Below the pieces are notes generated by a model. It was not told the DNA's origin and did not search any database. It saw nothing but the letters and a program-made list of their open reading frames with translations. A stretch of 64,000 nucleotides of DNA from Punica granatum (lineage: Eukaryota; Streptophyta; Magnoliopsida; Myrtales; Lythraceae), in contig NC_045132.1 in assembly GCF_007655135.1 (NCBI RefSeq), positions 4,278,001-4,342,000 of the forward strand. The letters run 5' to 3'. Below are positions 47,926 through 58,918 of the stretch, piece by piece (position 1 is the first letter of the stretch; every line of letters begins with the position of its first letter). A program made the translations under genes and the position numbers.

Positions 47926-48714
47926 CGCTCAGTTCTTTGCAACCTAAGATCGAAGAGTTACACGTGAAACAATCTTATATATTTCCCTACGTACAATATC
48001 GTGAATCTTATGATCGAAGTGCATTCTGCAAGTCCACAATTCACCATTGCAGTTTAATTTCTGTCCTTCTCGTTCGATATAATGTGTTGAAAGAATGACT
48101 TGCCATTGCACAATGTTTGGCATGAAAGACGAATGCATGCTTATGTCTTACGATTTGCAAACTTCATCATATCTATAAATGCTAAATTGAGAAATCCTAG
48201 TTAGTTAGCTAATCATCGCTATGGAACTTGAGAGAACTATTATTCGCGCAGAACATGTCCACCTCGATCTCACTAATTTCTGGTTGAAAAGTAGCCATGA
48301 ATTAATTGAATTGCTTCTTCGACATTGCTGTGAAAATCTTTCGAGCAATAAGTTGATACCCAAATTAAACAATAAAATTTGACAAAATCTAAGGATGGGT
48401 CTGTAGTACTTTTGAAGGATGAGTTCTAATATTGAATAAGTACAACCAATCCTCAGAAACATGGGGTCCAATAAATTAAGCAGTAGACCATAAATATTCA
48501 CTCAGAATCTACTCAGTCAGTAGACCCACCCTACCGATCCTTTCCCTCTGCCCCTTTTTTTTTTGTTGAAAAAATTAGGAAAAAATATATTTTAAAGTTT
48601 GATATTCTGTCAATTTTGTTCTTAAAAAATTTAAAGCTATTGAATCAGCCATTACTATTTTTAACCCAACTTTGTATCTTTATCCAACGGCATTAATAGT
48701 AACTCTCTTTCTTT

Positions 48715-48751
<37 letters not shown>

Positions 48752-49523
48752 TGAATAAGACCACGAATAAAGAACTTTAAAATTCGAATCGGCTGTTTAT
48801 ATCTCAATACAAGCTTCATATAATCGAATTATTGTCTACGCTCTTAGCACATATTGGACGGTCAGGTAGAAATTTGCTCCTCTAACATTGTACTGCTGCT
48901 ATTGCATAGCTTTCTGTTTCGAAAGCTATTGGAAGTAATAATTTTGACGAGTGCAGTATAATTATATACTAGTCTCATGACCCGTGCGATACATGGATGT
49001 TACGTTTCAATGCTAAATACAATAACATTTGTCAAGCAATATCTTGATTTCAGATTTTTATGATATACTCTTATCTTTTCATTGTCCAATTAACTTCTGT
49101 ATAGATAAAATATACAGCTACGTAACATTAATTATAAGAATATCTGATACGCTTTAATCCAATAACAATTTGAGTCCTTTCATGTACTTTTTACTTCATT
49201 ATATAATAGTAGTTTTCTAAGTATGTCGATTTACTAACTTGTAACAATTTTTATTAGCTCATTTTATATTTATTATTCTTTTAAATAAAATACTGTATAT
49301 GGCAAACAAAACTTAAAGAACTTCTTAATTTTTGGTAAGGAATAAAATTTCATATAATTTATAAAAATAATCTCTAATAATTTTAATTAATTTTTAAATC
49401 ACCAATATTAATTATAATACGTCATACTATATTCTTCTATACTGAGAATTAATAATAATCATTAATAATAATTATAATACTTATGGGTATAATATTGTAT
49501 ATGTGAATTGTAAATTTTATATA
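47926..49523. other. AT-rich intergenic DNA
   Basis: No gene. Contains a TA microsatellite at about 48720-48748 and a motif copy (actagtctcatgacccgtgcgatacatgg near 48969). Confidence 0.6.
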
Positions 49524-49984
49524 GGGAAAATTATACAAAAAAACCTAAATTTTGTAAAACATCTCAATTTTATCCTAAATTTTGTTTTGTAACAAAACAT
49601 ATCATAAGTTTTCTAAATTGTCTCAAAAATGACCTCCATTATAAATTTCGTCAATTTTGCATACATGGACTGTTAACTTCAGACATAAATTAATAAACAA
49701 ATAAGATAGGTTAAATAAAAAAATTCAAATTTTCAAAAAAGTCTCAATTTCATCAAAAAATTTGTATGTAATGAAAAAAACCATATGGTTTATCAGATGA
49801 TGTGTAAACTTTGTGAGTCCCGTGAAATCCACGTAAGCAAACAGACGGCAAACTTAATAGAATGGTAACGGAAGGTCAAATCTGAGACGATTCTCAAAAC
49901 ATGTGATTTTTTTTGTTATAAAACAAAATTTAGGACAAAACTGAGACGTTTTACAAAACTTAGGTTTTTTTGTATAATTTGTCT
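49524..49984. mobile_element. MULE-type MITE with perfect 9-bp target duplication
   Basis: A 461-bp element. The left arm (aaattatacaaaaaaacctaa..ttttgtaaaac) and right arm are inverted copies over about 90 bp or more. ttttatata flanks both sides (49515-49523, 49985-49993). The 9-bp duplication and long TIRs point to Mutator superfamily mobilisation. Confidence 0.85.
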
Positions 49985-49993
49985 TTTTATATA

Positions 49994-52202
49994 TGTTTAT
50001 CTATATATCCAAATTAGTTTACATTTTTTTGTGTTAAATTAGTTTACATTTTATATTCATTAACGCACTTCACAAATTAATTCACATTTTATTTTTACAT
50101 TAGTTATTAATCAAACTTAGTAAAACTAATTGTACTTTTAATGTCAATATATAATTTCTATGCTTGATTATATGTCTCATAATTCTATTTATACCTTTTT
50201 TTCAACATCATTTTCTTTATATATTAGCAAGGAAGAGACATATGATTATACAAACATTTTTCAGATAAAAATATATCATGTTTGTATATCAGTAATGCAT
50301 TTAACATAATCAAATGTGATGTCTTAATTATGTAATATAAATGCATCATTGCTTATTTTGAAACTTAAGTGAATGGGTTGCACAAGATTTTATTAGTATT
50401 CGTATTCTCTGGAGTTTTTTTTCTAATTTTTGTGACATTCTTTTTTAATCTTAGCGTTTTTAACCTCCCATTATATGATTAACTTGACTTCATTTATAAC
50501 TATCTTAATTTTTATATTATAAAGTTTTTGGATAATTAACTCAGTAATATTTTTTAAACATATAAAAAATAAACTATTCTAATGTGGTTTACCTAATATA
50601 AATATAACATAGATATATATTTATATATTGTATGCGTATTTTACCTAGACCACCACTTTATAAACACAATTGATAGACATGCATATAATAAACCGTATAA
50701 TTTATTAAATTAATTAGCATATGTTAAATATTTTCGAGGTCAAGTGCTTGAGTATTTCTATTTTAAATTAGTTAGCAACAATATTTTGCTATTTTTAATA
50801 AGTTAATTTGTCAAAAGTGTGATTTTGAGACACAAATTGTAATTTTTATGATTCATCGATTTAGTTATTTAAATATAATGCATTATAAATATTGCATGTA
50901 TTTTTCCGTCAAATGCTTTGAATATTTCGAATTTTAATCATATTAATGACTATATTAACTTTTTTTTTGTGGGTACCATGGTATCGAAAAGTCTAACATG
51001 CCCTAACTAACCCAGTTCGTGCCAGGTCAGCCCACTAAGGAAACTATATTAACTTTTTAATTAATCAATTTATAAATAATATATTGTTAGGGCTATAAAT
51101 TCTATTATTATTTTTCTTGATTTTTGGAGTGCATATACTTAAAATATTTAACTAAATATGCATATTATAAGCATTTTATATTTTTACTTTTATTTATTTT
51201 AATAATAGAATAAGGCTAATTGTTGCACATTTAATGTGTCAATTCTACTTTACTATATATGTTGATGATTGATTGACCGACGATACTAGTTATTGACCCC
51301 GTGTGTTGCATGGATTTAGTAAAGACAATTTTATTATGAGAAGTTAAATATTAAGACAACAATTTGTATCAATTGATACTTTACATTAACACATAGAAAA
51401 ATTATTTTTATACTATATGAATTTTAATACAGTAAATTTCAAACTTACGCAAAATAATGTAATTAAAGAGCTCATAAGCAAGTAATTCATATAAAATATG
51501 TCATAAACATATAATCCCAATTATCAAGTTAATCTGTAAGAAAATCAAAAGCGTGAAATTCAAAATTCCTGAATTTAATTAATGAAATAATAATAATCGT
51601 AAAATCTATAAAATTTAAAGTTGAGTATTTATTGTTGTCTTATACTTTTTCATCTTTCATATATTAAGTTTTCTTAATATAAATAATTTAAGATAAAACG
51701 ATCAATCATTTCGCTGCGAGATTTACTTAATTTAACTTTTATAAGACTAATAATGATTGTTAAAGAAAAGTTTAATATAATTTTAAGTTCTTAATTTTCT
51801 CAAAATTATGTATATTTATTTATTTACTAATAAAATAACAATAAGTGATTGAAATCTTTTTTAAATATTTTTTGGACATATTTTCTTTAATTATAGTGAT
51901 AATAATAATTATGGTTATTTAATTTATATACAGCTTACTAAATTATGAAGACATTTACTATTCTATCCCTATTTCTTGGAGTGTAGTCAAGTTCATGTAT
52001 AATATAGATTATTGAAGAACATGGCCTTCTTGGAATCTTCGATCGAAACAAATTAGTCCTGTGCGTAATGAGTTCTTCATTCACATATATAATTTTATAA
52101 CGTCCTATGGAAGATATTTTCATCATAAATGCCCCTACGTGGTCTGTTGACCATTTACAACTTAAGTATTCAATATTTTAGTTAAAGTGTTTATACTTTT
52201 AT
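49994..52202. other. AT-rich intergenic DNA
   Basis: No gene-like frame. A motif copy (actagttattgaccccgtgtgttgcatgg) is near 51284. A moderately GC patch at about 50966-51042 (gtgggtaccatggtatcgaa..gtcagcccactaagg) looks like a transposon scrap. Confidence 0.55.
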
Positions 52203-52705
52203 TACATGTGATTGACCGTATAAAACATTAAATACCCGAATTAAAATACTAAACAATTGTACTTTAGGTATAAGTAAAAAACACTTGTTAAATCACAAGT
52301 ATTATAATATTAAACACTTGAATTGAGATACAAAATACTTGAACTTAAAATAGAAGTAAAAAAACGCTTGTATTAATTATAAGTACTAAAAATACTTAAT
52401 ACTCGAACTGAGATACTAAATACTTAAATTGAAAGTATCAAATGTATTATCAACAATCAATGTCATGTATCAAATACTTAAACTAAAATACTAAACAATT
52501 GTACTTTAGGTATAAGTAAAAAAACACTTGTTAAATCACAAGTATTATAATATTATACACTTGAATTGAGATACCAAATACTTAAAATAGAAGTAAAAAA
52601 ACGCTTGTACTAATTATAAGTACTAAAAATATTTAATACTCGAACTGTGGTACTAAATACTTAAACTGAAAGTATCAAATGTGTTATCGACAATCAATGT
52701 CATGT
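52203..52705. repeat. Tandem duplication, period about 242 bp
   Basis: Two near-identical units: tactaaacaattgtactttaggtataagt occurs at about 52247 and 52489, and both units run on through acacttgttaaatcacaag and caatcaatgtcatgt. Within each unit aata/cttaa motifs are repeated at short range. Confidence 0.9.
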
Positions 52706-52742
52706 TAGACAAATCCAATCACCAATATCCTTTAAAAAAAAA

Positions 52743-53505
52743 AGATAAATTGCACGGGTGGTCAAAAATATTTTACAAATGTTTCATTATGGTTCAAAAA
52801 GTTTTTTTCGCTACATGATAGTACAAAATGTTTCAAAATTATTTCATGATGGTACAAACTGTCAATTGGCCCTAACGCCGTTAACATTTTGCTGACGTGA
52901 CACGTCCTATGTTTCACTTTTGTTACGTGGAACCAATCATAGTGCGCTACGTCATTTAAGAGAAAATAAAAATTTAAAAAGTCCAAAAAAATACAAAAAA
53001 ATAATAAAAAACAAAAAAAGAGTAAAAATTTAGAAAAAAAAAATAATATTTTAAAATATTTTAAATTTTATTTTATTTTTAAAAATAATTTTAAATAATT
53101 TTATAAAAAATTAAAATTATTTTTAATTTAATATTAAAATTTTTTTATTTAAAATAATAAAAATAATTTTAAATTTTAAATTTTAAATTTAAATTAAAAG
53201 TTTTAAATTATTTTTAAAAGTTTGTAAAATTTAAAATTATTTTTAAAATTATTTTAGAATTATTTTTAAAAGTTTTAAAAGTTTTAAATTTTTAGAATTA
53301 TTTAAAATTTTTCGGCCACATTAGTAAGGAGGTGACACGTAGTAGTCACGTCAATGTTGGCTTGACGACGTCAAGCTCGAGTTGACAGTTTGTACCATCA
53401 TGAAACAACTTTGAAACATTTTGTACCATCATGTAGCGAAAAAAACTTTTTGAAACATAATGAAACATTTGTAAAACATTTTGGACTATCAATGTAATTT
53501 ACCCT
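52743..53505. mobile_element. Long-TIR MITE with A/T-only core
   Basis: The left arm (tttacaaatgtttcattatg, gtttttttcgctacatgat, catgatggtacaaactgtcaa) is mirrored at 53385-53505 over about 120 bp. The centre (52970-53310) is nearly pure A/T with taaaattatttttaaa repeats. No coding capacity. Confidence 0.85.
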
Positions 53506-55113
53506 AAAAAAGACCATTTAAAACACCAAACCGGAAAGTGAAGGGAAAAAAAATAAAAAGAAGAAATTTGTAGCCAAAAATCCTAAGCAGGAGAAACTAC
53601 ACATGATTGAACCAAAAGGATAAGAATAATAATAACAATTTTTTTTTAAAAAAAAGAGAAAATTAACAATAAAAATAAAAATTGTCCACACCTTTTATTG
53701 ACACCGTCTCCTCTCTCACTGGAGAAAACGAGTGATGGAAACTCATACTGAGAAGAAGGAATCCGCCCTCAATCGTCGAATTTGTCAACAGAAGCTTCTC
53801 ATCTTTGTCGTGCCTTTGACAATCCACAGTACGTTGCGAATTCGATCTTTGGCTCAAATCGTCTATGAATCACATAAAAATTCAAAGGAAAAGTCATCCA
53901 AGAAATAAAAATTAGAAAAGTATACATATACCTATCACGACGTTCAATTAGTCATACCGTCATGCATGTACCATTAATTAATTCTACACGCATAAAGAAG
54001 AGAATTAACCAGTATACTCGATTTCTTTGAAGGTCCAAAAGTCATGCTTTCATAAGCATCTATTCTTAATCAGATCGACACAAAGCACAATAGATCTACC
54101 CCTATACCATTTTAACTACCAAAGTTAGCACTTTAGTGGTTAACAAGATTACTCCTATGTGATTTGGTAACCCTAAGATTCCCCGTTTAAATCCGCTCTA
54201 CTGCATTGTAAAAAATAATTACTAGTTGTGTATTCTTTGACTTGTGCTTGGGGACACCGGTTTCTGTAAACTGTACTAGGCCTTTGGCGATGCTACGATG
54301 ACGAGGCCAGTATTTGCGCCGATTGTTTAGTTCGTCTGATATATTCGCGGTTGAACACGAGAGTTCGGATATTGCGCAGTGGGGCGGCAATATCGCCACT
54401 ACCGCACTACCACTATTGAATTCTCAAGACAATTGTCGTCTCCTTCTATAAAATAATCGACAGATTCAAGATGGGCTGATGCTATGTTCAACCTCTGTAA
54501 AATTAAGTCCACCGCCAACCATGGGAGACAACGGATATACGTCGAACAGGGGAAATGGAGATTTTTGTTAACGGTTGCATCCGCTCTATCATCGCGGCTG
54601 CTGATTTAATGCCAATACTAACGAGCACGAGTTAGTCAAAATTTCTATCAATATTTTCAGATTCTCCAGTTTTTTCTCCCTCGAAAAAGTGAATTATTTT
54701 TTATAACATACAAAAATACTAATTAATTACTATCAACGTCTTTCTTTTCCCGGTGATTAGACTTTTTTATTTTTTACCTTAAAAAGGTCTAAAGTTCGAA
54801 AAGTACATAGTGACAAATAAAAGTTTAAATTTAAGACTAATGAATTACTGAAATTAGAGGGACGGTAAACATTGCATCGAAATGGTAATTTACTTACTAA
54901 AAAAATGCATAATAATAAATCAATACTGGGATAATATGATTTAAATTCACCTAATAATTTTTCTCGAAAAGCTGAAAGACAGCCTGAGTCCGAAAATCAA
55001 ATAAAATGCTAATAAGTACGAGCAGAGTAGGTCGATATGTGGGAATTTCTTTCCTTCCTTCTTCCTTCCTTAATTCGTTTATAATTTATTTCCTAAACAT
55101 ATATGTATGTATG
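53506..55113. other. Spacer upstream of RING-H2 gene
   Basis: Mixed composition. Frames at 53663-53857 and 54187-54399 (minus) are short and match nothing I know. No gene called. Confidence 0.45.
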
Positions 55114-55122
55114 TATATAAAG
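55114..55122 (+). promoter_or_regulatory. Candidate TATA box of RING-H2 gene
   Basis: tatataaag lies about 230 nt upstream of the ATG at 55352. A cttcttcttcttcttcttc leader repeat at about 55216-55237 lies between them, as expected for a plant 5' leader. Confidence 0.5.
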
Positions 55123-55351
55123 TCATTTTCGCCCTTCGATCCGACCAGGCAGTTGAACCCCGCCATTTCGCCCATCTCCCTCCCCCGACATTAATTTAAT
55201 CAATTTCTTCGTCTCCTTCTTCTTCTTCTTCTTCTTCATCGATTTCCCAAAAAAAAAAAAGAAAAAAAAAGCCCATCTTTACATATTCATTGAGCTGGTC
55301 CTTAAATAATTTTCTTCTTCTTCTGCTTCGTGTCCTGGGGGACAAACAAGA

Positions 55352-56850
55352 ATGGAGTTCCTCGCCTACCCACCTCGTTTCTCAGTGCCCGTAACGTCTA
55401 CAGTCGGCGATCTCTTCGAAAGGGTCAAGGAAATGTGCCGTTTTGCGGTCTCTGCTGTTCTTGGAAACGTCTTCTCTGCAATCTTCACCTTCTTCTTCGC
55501 ACTAGGTTTGTTCATCTGCCTTAATTTCCCTATGCAATCAGGGAACTTGTATGATCTCCCCTGCTATTTCTCCTCGTTTGATTGATGGAACAGCTTGTAG
55601 GGGCAGAGACAAAATCTGGGTTTAAGCTAGAAATATATCGTGTTTCTCGTTTATGCTGCTTTGGTCTTCCATTGATGTTGTTACTTGTGTTTTCGGGAAT
55701 CGAGATTTCAAAATGGAAAAGAACCAAGCTTTGGTCTTCCGTTGATGTTGTAAGTTGTGCATTTCGGGAATCGAGATTCCGATAAGGAGCTCTTATATCG
55801 TGAACTGATGTTACTATCTTTGTATCAAATCAGTTCGAGTTATGTTCCTTGCTCATTTGTATCGTTTTGCAGTCGGGACGTTGTTAGGAGCCATGACTGG
55901 AGCTCTTATAGGGCAAGAAACGGAGAGCGGGTTCATTAGAGGAGCTGCGGTTGGTGCGATATCTGGGGCGGTCTTCTCTATCGAGGTCTTCGAGTCTTCT
56001 CTCATTCTTTGGCAGTCGGACGAATCGGGACTCAGATGCCTTCTCTACTTGGTATGTTATTTAGCTTTGTAGCTCTCTTGGATCTTTCTTGCTGAAGGAT
56101 TGAACTTCCAGATTGCCCGGCTAATACGTTACTCGACAAATTGCAGATTGATGTCATTTCCAGCCTCTTAAGTGGGAGACTTGTCCGTGAACGGATTGGT
56201 CCTGCGATGCTAAGTGCAGTCCAGAGTCAGGTATTTCCTTATGCAAGGAATTGTTTGTAGGATTCTATAGATAATTACAATATCGATAGGCTCCTCTGAA
56301 CTTGTTTGATTTTCTTGTCACTGACAGAAAATTCACCTTTTCTTTTCGTTTCATTAAATTAGATCGGTGCTGTTGAGTCGAGCTTTGAGGAAGTTCAGAA
56401 CATCTTCGACACGGGTGGGTCAAAAGGGTTGCCTGGAGATTCGGTTGAGAAGATCCCAACCATGAAAATCACCGCCAGCAACAACATCGATGCCTCGGGA
56501 GAGAGAGCCTCTTGCTCCGTATGCCTTCAGGTTGCGACTGACTGTTCCTTGTCTTTTGTTTTCTGTATCGCTCATTTTTTTTCCTCATGATAAAATAGGA
56601 AAATGAAAAAGCTCTCATTCTTCAGAATCACACAATTTTTCAATATACCATTCTGATGAAATACATCCGAGATTTTCGATTAATTCAACACTCTTGATGT
56701 TAATTCGTTGAGTCTTGTTTAATTCAGGATTTCCAGCTCGGGGAGACGGTCAGAAGCTTGCCCCAGTGCCATCACATGTTTCACCTGCCCTGCATAGATA
56801 AGTGGCTCCTAAAACACGGATCCTGCCCACTGTGCAGGAGGGATCTGTGA
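55352..56850 (+). CDS. RING-H2 E3 ubiquitin ligase, NEP1-interacting-protein (NIP) family
   Basis: Five exons, 55352-55505, 55873-56051, 56147-56230, 56363-56530 and 56728-56850, join in frame to 235 codons with GT-AG borders. The N-terminal half has hydrophobic segments ([20 protein letters not shown], and a Gly/Ala-rich [28 protein letters not shown]) typical of NEP1-interacting proteins such as NIP1/NIP2, which sit in plastid or other membranes. The C terminus is a complete RING-H2: CSVC, then C-H-H-C in [14 protein letters not shown], and CPLC. It ends RRDL at a TGA. As a family these proteins pass ubiquitin to substrates; NIP1 homologues bind the sigma factor interactor NEP interacting region or plastid RNA polymerase. 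The substrate here is unknown. Confidence 0.92.
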
Positions 56851-58482
56851 ATCATGATCAATGTCTCTGTAAATTTACATGGTGGAAACAGGTTCTTTTT
56901 CCTTATTTAATCATCCATACCTTTTAGAGATATAAATTTATGTTCATAGTGATTGATTGTAGTTTTATGTTCTGTCACACGATCTCTAGGCCATAGTTTT
57001 TAGTTAGTCCTGCCTTTTCTACGAGCTCCTGACAGTTTATGTACAAAAATTTTGGTTCACAAGTGAGCTCTCTTGCCGTTTCTCTTTATGTTCTGTCCTT
57101 TTCTCATGCCATCTCCTGAAGGCTTGGTAAGATTATCTATTAAAGATAGATACCTGGTAATTCGTACTCCTTGAATTAATTCATTCCGACTTGGAACTTC
57201 GACTCGCTTATACACTCAAATGTAGGATCTTCAGTGATATTGTTTAAGTTCTTTGATGATGGAAAGTCGGTTGGTTTGAGTCATCCTTTGCTGTTGCCCT
57301 ATCATCTGGTGCAGAGGCCTAAATTGTTCGTTACCGATGTTATCAATTCTAGAGGGTGAAGTTAGATATTTGTCACAGGCAGTGGTAGTAAATGACGTTC
57401 GATCTCCGAGATCTGTACTTTCGACTCTTCCGTATATTTGTGGAGGGTTTTGGTAGTAGTGATTGGAAGAACAAGAGCATATGATAGGTAGGAAGTAGGA
57501 ATTGGAAGACCGTGGTTTTGGTGAGGTTTAGGTGGGAGATTCGACTGTCTCACGACAAATATATTCTTCTTCAACGAAATTTGACATGAAGCAACGTGAT
57601 CAAGCCATCACTTTCTGATTCTTTTCTAAGCTGTTCGATGAACAATAACCCGGGTCGTAGCCATTAACTGGATGTACATCGCACTGGGGCTCGGGTTCAG
57701 AGTCCCTCTGTCATATCCTGGGGTTGGAGGATCTCACTTCCGATCCCTCGGGTTCCCCGTAAGTCGTTGGCGATATTTAACTTGCTGGGACCTATTCGAG
57801 TTGAAATCAAGACCATACTCAAGATCAGGAAGCGGGCAAGGGGCTGGTCGAAGAGATAAATGTGGGATGGGGGCCCTTTGAGTACATTTAATCTCTATGG
57901 TGTCCCCTGTAATTAAAACCTTGTCAGTGATCAGTACCCCTTTACTGCACCTATTGGCATTGGATCGAAAGATAGCCAATTTAGAGAAATTCTCTCAATT
58001 CAATCAATCTATTAAGCTACATAGCTTGCGAAATTCAGACATTCGGGGTGAAATACGGAGTTTTGTATGTTCTTCTATTGTTATCCTGATTCATCTATAT
58101 AAACGCGACAAAACGGGTTAGTCCAACTGATGCTTTCAGATTACCAACATTCAGGTTTGGTTCTTAACGTGCTTGTGCGTGACGAACAAGTGCATGAGAA
58201 ATCAAAGCCGGAATAGCCAGAATAAGAAAATGCGACGACCCGGATAGGATTCGGAGCGAGAATCCGGGCGGATAGAATTAGTTGGGGGTGGATGCTTCTG
58301 GAAATTGAAGTTGTGAGGCCTAAAAGGAGTTTTTGATCAATCAATTTGGTTTTGGCAGGCAGTCAGCTGTTTGTGGGATAAAGCAGAAGTCATGTGAGTT
58401 TCTTCACATGCCCTCTTGATCTTTATTGACTCCATATTAATGACTTCTTTTTTGGTTATGGGCAGCTTTCTTCAGGCCAAGG
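56851..58482. other. RING-H2 3' flank and spacer
   Basis: The first 150-250 bases likely include the 3' untranslated region. Beyond this, 57640-57890 is GC-richer and reads like repeat DNA (ggggttggaggatctcac, gatccctcgggttcc), but no family is recognised. No gene called. Confidence 0.45.
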
Positions 58483-58918
58483 CAACTTGGCCCCTGTAGT
58501 TCTAAAGCAATCTCGAATTGCCCCCTCAAGTCTCGAGATTCACCCTCAAGTCTCAGAGACCATCTCACGTTGTCCACGATCACCACCAAGTGGTTTTCTC
58601 GATAGAAAGAGAAATTGATGCACACGTTTGAGAATCGATTCAACGATCTGAAGTGAAAATTTACAAATTTAGATAAACTAAAAGATATACGTTATTCAAT
58701 TCCAGCAAGATTCAGAAATTTGATACTTATGATTGAATCGTTCCCTGAATGCCATTGCTTACAAAGTTGAGTAGCATCATCAGGCGAAGTCTTTCCATCA
58801 AATTGTCGGTACTTAGCAAATTAACACAGTTTGACAAACTTTAGGGAGCATTTTTTGAGATAAATAAAATTACAAGGGGAAATTTGAGATCTCTCTCAAA
58901 CTACAAGGGTCGAAGTGA
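58483..58918. mobile_element. MULE-like TIR element
   Basis: The left end acttggcccctgtagtt..gattcac-type sequence and the reverse complement of the right end acttcgacccttgtagtt..gagatctcaaatt align imperfectly over about 50 bp. The composition (runs of cccc near a ttgg/tcga start) resembles non-autonomous MULE ends. No clear target duplication. Confidence 0.55.
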
